Of a DNA stretch of 58,607 nt, positions 1 through 8,309 are shown piece by piece (position 1 is the stretch's first letter; the number at the start of each line of letters is the position of its first letter). The position numbers and the translations under genes were made by a program. Source of the stretch: Candidatus Parepulonipiscium sp. PG-Nuni2H_MBin01 (lineage in GTDB: Bacteria; Bacillota; Clostridia; Lachnospirales; Cellulosilyticaceae); the NCBI GenBank assembly GCA_001994995.1, contig MDJM01000042.1, forward strand, positions 1 through 58,607. Reading direction: 5' to 3'. The notes below the pieces were generated by a model that did not search any database, had not been told where the DNA came from, and saw only the letters and a program-made list of their open reading frames with translations.

Positions 1-97
1 GGGTCGGGACGACCCGTAGAGCTCGGTAAACATATCTAGCTAGTAAAAGTAGATACTTCCCAAGAAGCCCACACTTCTATAAGTGGGGGTAGTTCAC
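1..97 (+). mobile_element. Right end of an IS200/IS605-family element (partial)
   Basis: The first ~97 bases resemble the conserved 3' end of IS605/IS1341-type (tnpB-bearing) elements: a GTCGGGACGACCCGT palindrome at 3-17, then an imperfect terminal hairpin (GCCCACACTT at 67-76 against AAGTGGGGGT at 81-90) followed by TAGTTCAC. In this family the right end also encodes the guide (omega) RNA scaffold read with tnpB. One frame at 1-39 could be the last residues of TnpB, but that is too short to claim. The rest of the element lies outside the window. The boundary is inferred because a methyltransferase reading frame resumes directly after it. Recognition is from memory of the family. Confidence 0.65.
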
Positions 98-327
98 AAA
101 AAGATAAATTTTGTTGTGTTCTAATGGGTGATACGAGAGTTAAGGGACATGTGCAACCCATAAGCTTTGAAGTGATGAAAATATTTGAAGCAGAAGGATT
201 TTATCTTAAAGAAGTAATTATAAAAGAACAGCATAATTGTAAATCTACAGAGTATTGGAAAATAAATAGTATAAAGCATAATTTTTTATTACTAGCACAT
301 GAGTATTTGTTTGTCTTTAGAGTATAA
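98..327 (+). pseudogene. C-terminal fragment of a DNA methyltransferase, cut by the IS end
   Basis: From about base 98 an open frame runs without stops to TAA at 325-327. It includes GDTRVKGH, an FYLKEVIIKEQHNCKSTEYW-like stretch and a HEYLFVFR ending. These match the C-terminus of N4/N6-type DNA methyltransferases of the COG0863 kind (the GDTR-K-H, NCKST-W and HE-LFVFR signatures). The ATG at 124 is an internal methionine, not a start, because the matching frame extends upstream to the IS end (residues KDKFCCVL precede it). SAM-binding and catalytic (DPPY-type) motifs are missing, so the fragment is non-functional alone. The gene was probably interrupted by the element at 1-97, with its 5' part outside the window. 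Confidence 0.7.
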
Positions 328-340
328 TTATGCATTAAAA

Positions 341-364
341 ATAGACCAACTATAATTGGTCTAT
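341..364. terminator. Bidirectional hairpin terminator
   Basis: A perfect 9-bp stem ATAGACCAA/TTGGTCTAT with a 6-nt loop lies between the methyltransferase remnant and the convergent minus-strand gene ending at 388. A-rich flank on the left gives a U-tract for the minus strand. The tail on the plus side is weaker. Confidence 0.6.
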
Positions 365-387
365 CTTTAAATAAATACTTTTACTTA

Positions 388-846
388 TTATTCAGGCTTA
401 TAAGCGCTTATAAATGCACTAACTAATATATTGTGGTCATCTGTAGTCATTCTATAATATTTATCATTTATTTGTAAATATCCATTTTCTCCTATCATTA
501 TATGTGCTATTAAATAATGCTTTGAATCCATTAGGTATATATCAAAAAGATATTTTCCAAATCCTTGTTCGTTAACACTTGATTGTATTGTTCTGTAATA
601 CTTATAGTTAGCTAAAAATCCTATTAATAATTCAAACTCTGCACTCCCAGAATATAACACTGATTCTTCAGCAGTAACAATATAGTACTCTGTCCCTGAG
701 TTTGTATCATATTCTAGTGCTACAACGGCAGCCCTATTGCTTTTTTCAGTATATTGACTGAAACTTAATGGATAAAAATACGCGGCTACTAAACTAAAAA
801 CAGTTATCACCAAAACTACTGCTATATATTTTTTAATATTCTTCAT
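388..846 (-). CDS. Membrane-anchored protein of unknown function
   Basis: 152 residues. An N-terminal hydrophobic helix (about residues 6-24, KKYIAVVLVITVFSLVAAYF) with no lipobox Cys looks like an uncleaved anchor, so the mixed alpha/beta remainder is probably outside the membrane. I do not recognise the family. The C-terminal half (FDIYLMDS...ENGYLQIND...Y) aligns loosely by eye with the C-terminal half of the neighbour at 1064-1492, so the two may be distant paralogues. The ribosome site GGGGGAG lies 6 bases before the ATG. It is transcribed toward the terminator at 341-364. Confidence 0.65.
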   Translation of the reverse strand: MKNIKKYIAVVLVITVFSLVAAYFYPLSFSQYTEKSNRAAVVALEYDTNSGTEYYIVTAEESVLYSGSAEFELLIGFLANYKYYRTIQSSVNEQGFGKYLFDIYLMDSKHYLIAHIMIGENGYLQINDKYYRMTTDDHNILVSAFISAYKPE

Positions 847-906
847 TTTTATTCTCCCCCATTCCTAAAATTTTACTTATATTTAATTTCTATACATAAA
901 TAGTAG

Positions 907-952
907 ACTAAAAAAAAAGACATATTATATCATTATGATAGAACATGTCTTT
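907..952 (-). terminator. Intrinsic terminator, minus strand
   Basis: Stem AAAGACAT (916-923) / ATGTCTTT (945-952) with an inner TATCAT/ATGATA pairing. Read on the minus strand it is followed by eight or more U residues (A-run 911-918). It closes the minus-strand transcript of the gene at 1064-1492. The remaining 847-1063 interval holds nothing else that I recognise. Confidence 0.75.
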
Positions 953-1063
953 ATATTAAATATTTTAGTAAAATTCTTTTTATTTCTGTAGTTTAATAAA
1001 ACAGGCTTTTTATCATTGGTATTATTTACTATTATTATTTGGTTTCAACTTATATTTTTATAA

Positions 1064-1492
1064 CTATTCCACTAGCTCTAGTAACTTACCTGCTTCTATT
1101 CCTGTCAAGATTGAGAAGTGTATTTTATCATTCCAATCTACACCTTCCCTGCTGCCTATTAATATATTACCCTCATTTTCCCATATTCGATATTCATGTA
1201 GCAAAAGTTCTTGACTTGGATTAACTAGATGTATAGCAAAGTCATATTGCAATTCGAGGTTATCTTCAGTAATTACAGATTTTGAAGTTTCTAATAATGT
1301 TATTAATTCTTCTACTTTGTTTGAGTTAGTATATCTGTTTAAGGTTTTATGGAGTATTAAATTATTTTCGTTTTCCTCTTCTGGAATATACACTTGTATA
1401 GTTATCGCAGGACCATCAAAATATCTTATTACTCTATAGATACCTAATATACTTATTACTAAAATCACAAAAATAATATATGACTTTTTCAT
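1064..1492 (-). CDS. Membrane-anchored protein of unknown function
   Basis: 142 residues with an N-terminal transmembrane helix (about residues 4-20) and a soluble domain. No catalytic motif or lipobox was seen. It starts 20 bases after the ComEC-like lipoprotein gene at 1513 and has its own GGAGGTG ribosome site, so it is probably the last gene of that transcript before the terminator at 907-952. Its C-terminal half is loosely similar to the protein at 388-846 (same order of short strands and an E-N-x-G turn), suggesting a small duplicated family. Function unknown. Confidence 0.65.
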   Translation of the reverse strand: MKKSYIIFVILVISILGIYRVIRYFDGPAITIQVYIPEEENENNLILHKTLNRYTNSNKVEELITLLETSKSVITEDNLELQYDFAIHLVNPSQELLLHEYRIWENEGNILIGSREGVDWNDKIHFSILTGIEAGKLLELVE

Positions 1493-1512
1493 CTAGCACA
1501 CCTCCATACTGT

Positions 1513-2379
1513 TTAGTACTGAGTTTTCCAACTAATAGAATTGTCAGAGGCTATAGTACAAACAATATTTCCATCTAAGTCAGTTCTATATACTTTTACA
1601 TTATATTTTTTTAATGTGTCAAGTGTTTCAGCATGTGGGTGACCATATTGATTATTTAAACCAGCAGATATAACAGCATAGTCAGGTTTTAGCTTTGCAA
1701 TTAATGCGTCACTAGAAGATGTTCTTGAACCATGGTGAGCCACTTTTAATATATCTATATCATTGGCTAAAGGTAAGAATGATTCCTCAGCTTTTGTCTC
1801 CATATCCCCTGGGAACAATATTTTTGTATCACAGTATGTCATTTCTAATATAACGCTATTATCGTTTTCGTCAGAAAAATTGTCTCCTGTGTCTATTACT
1901 CTAAATGTTAAATCATCATCAATTTTTATTGTCATGTCTTCGTCTGGTTTATAAATTGCTTTTTCTGCTTCTCGTGCTGTTAAATATCTTTCATACGTTT
2001 GTGTAGTTTTGTTTGTTTCCCCAGAGTCAATAATATTTGCTACATTAAATGCATATAGTACGTCGTCCGCTCCTCCAATATGATCAGCATCCATATGTGT
2101 TGCCACTAAGTAGTCTAAATCACCATCTACAAATGGAGTTATATAATCTATTACTGTGTCTCCTGAACTATTGTCTCCAGCATCAATTTGCATTTCAAAT
2201 GTGCCATAGTCAATAAATATTGCATCCCCTTGTCCTACATTTAGAAAATGTACACTTATTGGCGTTGCAGATGGAATTGGGACAGTTGGTGTAGTAGGAG
2301 TTTGTTGGTCTTTTGATGTACTGCTACAGGCTGTTAATACTAAGGTGCATGCTAATAAAGCTGTATAAAATTTTTTCAT
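1513..2379 (-). CDS. ComEC/Rec2-like metallo-beta-lactamase lipoprotein
   Basis: About 288 residues. The signal peptide ends in a lipobox (LVLTAC), followed by a Pro/Thr linker and a metallo-beta-lactamase domain with the ComEC-type opening VHFLNVGQGDAIFID, the metal motif HMDADHIGG, a FPGD strand and AHHGS. This matches the stand-alone secreted competence-like hydrolases of Firmicutes, which lack the ComEC channel. Such domains act as nucleases or phosphodiesterases, but the substrate here is unknown. The start chosen is the ATG followed by KKF, 8 bases after GGAGG; an ATG upstream overlaps the ribosome site itself. Membrane-tethered on the outer face. Confidence 0.85.
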   Translation of the reverse strand: MKKFYTALLACTLVLTACSSTSKDQQTPTTPTVPIPSATPISVHFLNVGQGDAIFIDYGTFEMQIDAGDNSSGDTVIDYITPFVDGDLDYLVATHMDADHIGGADDVLYAFNVANIIDSGETNKTTQTYERYLTAREAEKAIYKPDEDMTIKIDDDLTFRVIDTGDNFSDENDNSVILEMTYCDTKILFPGDMETKAEESFLPLANDIDILKVAHHGSRTSSSDALIAKLKPDYAVISAGLNNQYGHPHAETLDTLKKYNVKVYRTDLDGNIVCTIASDNSISWKTQY

Positions 2380-2433
2380 AATTTTAACCTCCATAAATGT
2401 AATATTAACAGTATTCCATCTATAGAGGCTATA

Positions 2434-3690
2434 TTATACTAATAAGTTGTTTCCTATGGTAGTATCAAATTTTCTAATAATTGCTGGTAAGAAAATTTTT
2501 TGTGGTATTTTAAACGAAACTATTTGCTTAGGATGAGGTGCCGCTTCTATTAGTTCTTGGTCTTCATTCCACATTTCTTCTAATGTAAATTTTATACAGT
2601 CTCCTTTAGGTTGCAAAATTTCCAACTCTTCTCCTACACTAAATTTTCTGCGTTGCTCTACGATAACAATTTGTGTTTCATCATTATAATCAAGAACTAC
2701 GCCAGAAAATTCATAGTTTCTTACATACGAGTTATGTGTATAAGTTTGGTCGTTAGCTGTTGTTTTATGGTGATAAAATCCTGTTGTAAATTCTCTATGA
2801 CTTGCTTTTCCTACTTCTGCTAAAAAATATTCTTTTTTTATTTCATATTGCTCTTTTGAATGTATATACGTATCAATTGCTTCTCTATATGCTTTAACTA
2901 CTGTTGCTACATATAATGGTGTTTTCATACGTCCCTCAATTTTAAAACTAGTTACTCCAGCCTCAATAAGTTCAGGGATATACTCTATCATACATAAATC
3001 CCGCGAATTATATATATATGTTCCCTTTTCTGTTTCAACAATTGGCATATATTCGTTTGGACGCTTTTCTTCCACTACATGATATTGCCAACGACATGGC
3101 TGTGCACAATGCCCTTGATTTGCTCCTCTATTAGTAAGATAGTTGCTCATTAAACATCTACCTGAGTATGCCATACACATTGCTCCATGAACAAAGGATT
3201 CTATTGGAATTTCGTTTGGTATATTATCATAAATTTCTTTAATTTCTGCAAAGGACAATTCTCTGGCTGTTACTATTCTTGAAGCTCCTTGCTCAATCCA
3301 AAAGTTAGCACTATGATAGTTTGTTATATTTGCTTGTGTTGATATATGGATTTCAAGCTCCGGCAATACTTTTTTAGCTACACTAAATACTCCTGCATCA
3401 GCAACAATTACCCCATCAGCGCCTATATCTTTAATAAAGTTAAAGTAATCTTCCATTTGTATAAAGTCTACGTTATGAGCAAATATATTAGCAGTTACAT
3501 ATGCTTTTACATTATGCTCATGCGCAAATTTAACGCCTTCCCTCATCTCGTCTTGAGTAAAGTTTTTTGCTTTAGCTCTTAATCCGTAACTACCTCCACC
3601 AAGATAAACCGCATCTGCTCCATATAGTACCGCTACTTGCAACGTTTCCAAACTGCCAGCCGGGGCTAGTAATTCTAACTGTCTATTCAT
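2434..3690 (-). CDS. trhP: Peptidase-U32-family tRNA uridine hydroxylase TrhP (YrrO-like)
   Basis: 418 residues with the full U32 pattern: ELLAPAGSLE at the N-terminus, DAVYLGG, ESFVHGAMC-AYSGRC, a Cys cluster GHCAQPCRW and FKIEGRMK. Once called collagenase-like, the family is now known (YegQ; YrrN/YrrO of Bacillus) to form 5-hydroxyuridine at tRNA wobble position 34 using prephenate. It overlaps the trmR homologue upstream by 8 bases, the classical yrrM-yrrO arrangement, so the pair should convert U34 to mo5U. Only one U32 protein is present, whereas Bacillus carries two. The C-terminal beta-barrel region is also present. Assignment from motifs plus context. Confidence 0.88.
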   Translation of the reverse strand: MNRQLELLAPAGSLETLQVAVLYGADAVYLGGGSYGLRAKAKNFTQDEMREGVKFAHEHNVKAYVTANIFAHNVDFIQMEDYFNFIKDIGADGVIVADAGVFSVAKKVLPELEIHISTQANITNYHSANFWIEQGASRIVTARELSFAEIKEIYDNIPNEIPIESFVHGAMCMAYSGRCLMSNYLTNRGANQGHCAQPCRWQYHVVEEKRPNEYMPIVETEKGTYIYNSRDLCMIEYIPELIEAGVTSFKIEGRMKTPLYVATVVKAYREAIDTYIHSKEQYEIKKEYFLAEVGKASHREFTTGFYHHKTTANDQTYTHNSYVRNYEFSGVVLDYNDETQIVIVEQRRKFSVGEELEILQPKGDCIKFTLEEMWNEDQELIEAAPHPKQIVSFKIPQKIFLPAIIRKFDTTIGNNLLV

Positions 3691-4354
3691 GCCTTGCCTC
3701 CTCTACCTTATAGCTTAATGAAACTCCATCACCAATAGGTATAACAGAAGAGACTAACTGCTCACAATGGGTAATGGTCCATAAAAATTCTCTAAGCCTT
3801 CCATGAGTTGTCCGTTGTCTTCTTTCTATACTATATCTCGATTTTGCTACACTACCTTTATGAAGTACATTATCCGTAATTAGCAATCCTCCTACTTTTA
3901 GTAATCTAATACACTCCGGTAAAAAATTAATATATTGTCCTTTTGCACAGTCCATAAATATCATATCATAACTGGCTGTATTTAATGTAGTTAATATTTC
4001 AGCTGCATCTCCTTTTAGTATTGTAATTTTATCTTGTGCATTAGCTGCAATAATATTTTTTTGTGCTTTTTCATACATTACATCAAATCTTTCAATAGTA
4101 GTAACATGGCCATCTATTAACCCGCTCATAAAAATCGACGAATATCCTACTGCTGCTCCTATTTCAAGAATTTGCTTAGGCTTATTCATTGCAATTAATA
4201 CACTAATCAAACTCTTAACTTCAGGAGTAATTATAGGCCAAGTTTGTTTTCCACTTGCAATACTTTGTTCTATATTATATAAAACCTCATTATCTGAAGG
4301 TATATGAAGTGCACGCAAATATTGCACTATATAATCATAAGTAATTTCGCTCAT
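3683..4354 (-). CDS. trmR: tRNA 5-hydroxyuridine O-methyltransferase TrmR (YrrM-like)
   Basis: 223 residues, class I SAM-dependent O-methyltransferase: glycine motif EIGAAVGYSSIFM (about residues 61-73), acidic TTIERFD, DMIFMDCAKGQY (metal/active-site Asp) and ITDNVLHKG. These are hallmarks of the COMT/YrrM group. TrmR methylates ho5U34 to mo5U34 in several tRNAs. Its stop region overlaps the start of trhP, so the enzymes for consecutive steps are translationally coupled. The ribosome site GGAAGGAA precedes the ATG. Cytoplasmic. Confidence 0.87.
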   Translation of the reverse strand: MSEITYDYIVQYLRALHIPSDNEVLYNIEQSIASGKQTWPIITPEVKSLISVLIAMNKPKQILEIGAAVGYSSIFMSGLIDGHVTTIERFDVMYEKAQKNIIAANAQDKITILKGDAAEILTTLNTASYDMIFMDCAKGQYINFLPECIRLLKVGGLLITDNVLHKGSVAKSRYSIERRQRTTHGRLREFLWTITHCEQLVSSVIPIGDGVSLSYKVEEARHE

Positions 4355-4410
4355 AATAAGTTCCTTCCTTTTATAATATAGTTAGAGTATAACCTAACTT
4401 AAGAATTTTG

Positions 4411-4456
4411 AAACAAAAAAAACCTTTTTCTAACCAAGCAAGTTAAAAAAAGGTTT
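4411..4456 (-). terminator. Intrinsic terminator, minus strand
   Basis: AAAACCTTTTT (4419-4429) pairs with AAAAAGGTTTT (4446-4456). On the minus strand the stem is followed by a U-rich run. It ends the exonuclease gene at 4463. Confidence 0.7.
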
Positions 4457-4462
4457 TAGCAT

Positions 4463-5191
4463 CTATTCGATAATTTTATAAAGTTCTTTTCCCTCAGCAG
4501 CTTTAACTTCTGTAATCATATTGCCATCATAGCGTTCGTTGAGAAGTTCTATATAATTTTTGTCATATCTATTATATGTATTATCAAAATAGTACGCATT
4601 AATTAAACCAAACCTATACATAGTGGCTTCATCCAAAATCTCACTAATGTGAGTTAATCCATTTATTTTATCTAGCGCAGTACTCAGTGCAATCATATCT
4701 TCTAGGGGGTGGTGCTTGTGTGGTAAGTCAATGGATGGTATATTTATAATATTGCATAGTTTATTTAACCCCATACTACGGGGTTCATAAATAGCGCCCT
4801 CTAAGCCTAGCCTAACCAACTCATGTTTGTACTTACTTTGCAAATCTTTAATATACAATTTCTTACCTGCTAAAGATTTAATAAGTTTATTATCATTATA
4901 AGTTCCCCAACCATATAAATTACCTTTCAATTTATACTTAGCAATAAATTCTTTTAGTTCTTCACCAATTAAATATTCATCCACCCCTTCAATTTTTAAT
5001 TCTTTTTTGGTAAGATGAAGTAGGTTCTCATAACGTTTGCTAAGTTTTTTTGCATGTGTACTGCACCTTCGGTAGATAGCTTCTACAATGTCGTTATTGC
5101 TATTAATAATAATCATACCATAACTAATTAGGTATATACATTCTTGTCCATACTTCACAAATTCAAAATCTATTAACGCTGTATACTTCAT
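4463..5191 (-). CDS. DEDDh-type 3'-5' exonuclease domain protein
   Basis: 242 residues. ExoI DFE motif (D8, E10), Asp in ExoII (Y-N-D100) and ExoIII H160-x4-D165 match the DEDDh (RNase T/ERI-1-like) exonuclease fold. The C-terminal ~70 residues after the catalytic domain are lysine and tyrosine rich with no recognised domain. It is a single-gene transcript between the PhoP-box region and the terminator at 4411. A GGAGG site lies before the ATG. It probably trims RNA or DNA 3' ends; the substrate cannot be read from the sequence. Confidence 0.8.
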   Translation of the reverse strand: MKYTALIDFEFVKYGQECIYLISYGMIIINSNNDIVEAIYRRCSTHAKKLSKRYENLLHLTKKELKIEGVDEYLIGEELKEFIAKYKLKGNLYGWGTYNDNKLIKSLAGKKLYIKDLQSKYKHELVRLGLEGAIYEPRSMGLNKLCNIINIPSIDLPHKHHPLEDMIALSTALDKINGLTHISEILDEATMYRFGLINAYYFDNTYNRYDKNYIELLNERYDGNMITEVKAAEGKELYKIIE

Positions 5192-5340
5192 AAAAAACCT
5201 CCTTTTATATAAGTATACTTAGTTTTAGGTCATAAAACAAGTGTTAACAAATAATTATGGATATTAAGTGCTTAAAAAGATTATTTACTAAGAAAAATTG
5301 ATAAAAAACTAGAAATATTTAGTTAGTTAATCAGAACTAC

Positions 5341-5393
5341 TTAACATGATTTTAACTTATTTTTAAAAGTATTTAACACAAACCTAATATAGT
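5341..5393 (+). promoter_or_regulatory. PhoP box and -10 element upstream of alkaline phosphatase
   Basis: Hexamers TTAACA (5341), TTAACT (5352), TTAAAA (5363) and TTAACA (5373) recur every 10-11 bp, the Firmicute PhoP-box pattern. TATAGT at 5388-5393 begins 15 bp after the last hexamer start, the same geometry as at the other boxes in this window, and there is no -35 consensus, as expected for PhoP-activated promoters. A second TATAAT at 5410 is a possible alternative. The rest of 5192-5500 holds nothing else that I recognise. Confidence 0.85.
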
Positions 5394-5500
5394 TTAAATA
5401 AATTTTATATATAATGTTAATAAGATTAACAACAGATACCTCATACGCTTGAATATAGTGAGGGAAAATAATATTATATAAAAAATCGGAGGGTTTAAAA

Positions 5501-7024
5501 ATGAAATTAGCGAAAAAGACTGGTATAGTAGCATTAGCAGTAGCGACATTAATTGGTGGCTTAGCGTATGTAGCACCACAACAACAAGAATTAGTAGCGA
5601 AAGAGCTTTCAACTGCATTAGATGCAGAGGAAGTAACAGCTCCTAAATATATATTTATGTTTGTTGGAGATGGTTTAGCTTATACTCAAGTGAATGCAGC
5701 TCAAGTTTACCGTGGAACGGCTAAGTATAAAGACACAGTAGAAGTTGACCCATTAGCATTTGCACAGTTCCCTACAGTTGGTACAGTTTACACTCAAGAT
5801 GCAACTTCATTCGCACCAGACTCTGCTTCAACTATCACTGCTCTAACAGGTGGAGTGCAAACTCACAGTGGCGTTGTAGGTATGGACATTGATAAGGTTA
5901 CACCTACTTACACTATTGCAGAAAGACTTAGAGATGAGGGGTATAAAATTGGCGTTCTTAGTTCAGTTACACTAAATCACGCTACTCCTGCTGGTTACTA
6001 CGCTCACCAAGCTTCTCGTAATAACTACTATGATATTGCACTTGAATTAGGAGCAAGTAATTTTGACTACTTCGCTGGTGGAGCTCTTTCAGGTTCGGAA
6101 ACTGGAGATGGAACTCAACAAAATATTTATGAAGTGCTTGAAGAAGAGTATGGCTATACTATTTTAAGAGATAAAGAAGATATTCTTGCTCTTGATAACA
6201 CTGCTGAAAAAGTTTACGCTATTAACCCAGAGTTACATGGAAGTGCTATGCTTTATAGCATTGATATGAACGAAGATTCAATTACTTTAGCTGACCTTGT
6301 ACAAAAAGGTATTGATGTATTAGATAACGATGAGAATGGTTTCTTTATGTCAGTTGAATCAGGGAAAATTGACTGGGCAGGTCACGCGAACGACGCTATG
6401 GCAAACATTGGTGACACTATAGCATTTGATGATGCTGTTCAAGTAGCAATCGATTTCTACAATGAGCACCCAGATGAAACTCTAATCATTGTAACAGGCG
6501 ACCATGAAACAGGTGGTATGACAATCGGCCAAACAACTACTGGTTATGATACTGCGTTCCAATTGCTATCTAACCAAAAAGTATCTTACGAAAAATTTGA
6601 TAATATCATTACTGAGTTTAAAGAAGAAAATCCAAATGGAGAATTTACAGATATGTTACCAATTATTGAAGAGTATTTCGGTTTAGTAGCAGCAGATAAC
6701 GCAACTTCTTCTACTGATGAGCTGTTAATATTATCTGACTACGAATACAAAAAATTAGAAGAAGCTTTCGCAGAAACTATGAAAGCTAAAGCAGACAGAA
6801 ACGACGATATTGAAGCGCTTATTGCTTACGGCGGTTACGAGCCATTAAGTGTAACTCTTACACATGTGTTAAACAACAAAGCTGGTGTAGGTTGGACTTC
6901 TTACTACCATACAGGTCAACCAGTTCCACTATATGCAATCGGTGCAGGTCACGAAATCTTCTCTGGTTCATATAACAACACTGAAGTTTACCATAAACTA
7001 GTTGAGTTATGTGGTTTAGAATAA
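5501..7024 (+). CDS. phoA: Secreted alkaline phosphatase
   Basis: 507 residues with an N-terminal signal peptide (KK, hydrophobic residues ~9-24). PhoA-family landmarks: FVGDGL metal Asp, nucleophile Ser in DSASTITALTGG (about residues 107-118), SVESGKIDWAGHAND, the metal triad TGDHETGG and a late HTGQPVPL His. It hydrolyses phosphomonoesters outside the membrane to release phosphate. Expression should be induced by phosphate starvation through the PhoP box at 5341-5393. The ribosome site is GGAGG 7 bases before the ATG. The YibE/F gene follows after only 3 bases. Codon use is cleaner and more C-rich than neighbouring genes, consistent with high expression (inference). Confidence 0.95.
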   Translation: MKLAKKTGIVALAVATLIGGLAYVAPQQQELVAKELSTALDAEEVTAPKYIFMFVGDGLAYTQVNAAQVYRGTAKYKDTVEVDPLAFAQFPTVGTVYTQDATSFAPDSASTITALTGGVQTHSGVVGMDIDKVTPTYTIAERLRDEGYKIGVLSSVTLNHATPAGYYAHQASRNNYYDIALELGASNFDYFAGGALSGSETGDGTQQNIYEVLEEEYGYTILRDKEDILALDNTAEKVYAINPELHGSAMLYSIDMNEDSITLADLVQKGIDVLDNDENGFFMSVESGKIDWAGHANDAMANIGDTIAFDDAVQVAIDFYNEHPDETLIIVTGDHETGGMTIGQTTTGYDTAFQLLSNQKVSYEKFDNIITEFKEENPNGEFTDMLPIIEEYFGLVAADNATSSTDELLILSDYEYKKLEEAFAETMKAKADRNDDIEALIAYGGYEPLSVTLTHVLNNKAGVGWTSYYHTGQPVPLYAIGAGHEIFSGSYNNTEVYHKLVELCGLE

Positions 7025-7027
7025 TAA

Positions 7028-8161
7028 ATGACTACTAGAATTGACTTTCGTAATAAAGATTTAATATTTTCTATCGTCTGCATAATAATAATAGGGGTTT
7101 TACTTGCTATTCCTACGGGGTTTGAACGGCAGTTATATATAAATGCTGAGTCAGTAAAAGCTAGGGTAGTAAGTGTGGATAATTCAAATGCCACAGCGAT
7201 TGGCGTTACTAATCAGGGGGAACAAAGAGCACAAATTGAGATATTAAATAAAACTTTTAAAGGTGAAGTGGTTACCGCCATAAATCTTTTCAACGGTAAC
7301 CTTTCGGATGATACTGTATTTGAAGTTGGGGATATTGCCTATGTTTTAGTGGAAAAAACAGCTGATGGGGATTTCTTATTTGCTAATTTAATTGACCACT
7401 ATAGGCTGAATGTAGAAGTGATTTTAGCGTTATTATTTGTAGTAGTTTTAATCGTCTTTTCTGGAACTACAGGTGTTCGTACTGTTATATCATTCTCATT
7501 CACACTAGCTTGTATATTTAAAATATTTATCCCATGCTTATTAAAAGGTTATCATCCTATGATTTTGGCACTTAGTATAGGCGTATTAATTTCGGTCGTA
7601 ACACTTATATTAGTTGCGGGATTTACCAAAAAAGCTTATTGCGCTATAGCTGGCTCTATTGGTACTTCACTAGTTACTTGCTTATTAGCAGTATTATTTG
7701 GTAACTGGTTTAAAATTCCCGGCTCGGTGCTAGAATGGTCAGAATCACTTATTTACTCTGGTTTTCACACCCTAAATCTAACCTTAATTTATCAAGCTGC
7801 TATTTATTTATCATGTTCAGGTGCAATTTTAGACCTAGGCATTGATATTTCAGCTGCAATTGATGAATTGGTAGATAAAAAACCTACTATTTCTCGCAAG
7901 GAAATATTATTTTCTGGTCTTACAATAGGTCGTTCAATAGTAGGCTCTCAAACAACTACGTTATTACTTGCCTATATGGGCAGTTTTATTGGAGTTATGA
8001 TGGTTTACATGGCTCAAGGCACACCTGTATTAAATATATTAAATACTAAATTTATTGCCTCGGAAATTCTACAAACTTTTGTTGGATGTATTGGCCTTGT
8101 TATAGTTTCACCACTAACTTCTATTATTTGTAGTTATGCATATACTAGAACTGAAAGTTAA
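7028..8161 (+). CDS. YibE/F-family multi-transmembrane protein
   Basis: 377 residues. One N-terminal helix (about 11-29), an extracytoplasmic beta domain (~35-125), then six to seven helices, matching YibE/F-like proteins (GTTGVRTVISF, DISAAIDEL and GRSIVGSQTTTLLLAYMG signatures). The biochemical role of the family is not established. It begins 3 bases after the phosphatase stop with no good ribosome site, so translation is probably coupled, and it would be part of the same phosphate-starvation transcript ending at the terminator 8257-8290. That co-expression suggests a role in envelope adaptation or transport under phosphate stress (inference). Confidence 0.85.
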   Translation: MTTRIDFRNKDLIFSIVCIIIIGVLLAIPTGFERQLYINAESVKARVVSVDNSNATAIGVTNQGEQRAQIEILNKTFKGEVVTAINLFNGNLSDDTVFEVGDIAYVLVEKTADGDFLFANLIDHYRLNVEVILALLFVVVLIVFSGTTGVRTVISFSFTLACIFKIFIPCLLKGYHPMILALSIGVLISVVTLILVAGFTKKAYCAIAGSIGTSLVTCLLAVLFGNWFKIPGSVLEWSESLIYSGFHTLNLTLIYQAAIYLSCSGAILDLGIDISAAIDELVDKKPTISRKEILFSGLTIGRSIVGSQTTTLLLAYMGSFIGVMMVYMAQGTPVLNILNTKFIASEILQTFVGCIGLVIVSPLTSIICSYAYTRTES

Positions 8162-8256
8162 TGGTTACGTACTTTGTTATTTTGTAACTTAGTATATGCA
8201 TATTATATATATTGCTAGCGTTTTGTTAGCTGTGCAAACTATTGTTTGTAATGTTA

Positions 8257-8290
8257 CTGCCAACCATATTTTCTATGGTTGGCTTTTTGT
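8257..8290 (+). terminator. Intrinsic terminator
   Basis: Perfect 10-bp stem GCCAACCATA/TATGGTTGGC with a 5-nt loop followed by TTTTTG. It separates the phoA-yibE/F unit from the DUF4405 gene. Confidence 0.85.
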
Positions 8291-8309
8291 TTGAATAAGG
8301 GGGATTTTT

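Noticed and set aside
1..39. End of a TnpB reading frame
   Set aside because: About a dozen residues before a TAG are too few to identify. Mentioned only within the IS-end entry.
124..327. Independent 67-residue gene starting at ATG 124
   Set aside because: The frame matches only the C-terminus of a larger methyltransferase and stays open upstream to the IS end. No ribosome site precedes the ATG.
8162..8256. PhoP box upstream of the DUF4405 gene
   Set aside because: Single GTAAC-like matches occur but no array of 11-bp-spaced hexamers, and a terminator separates this interval from the gene.
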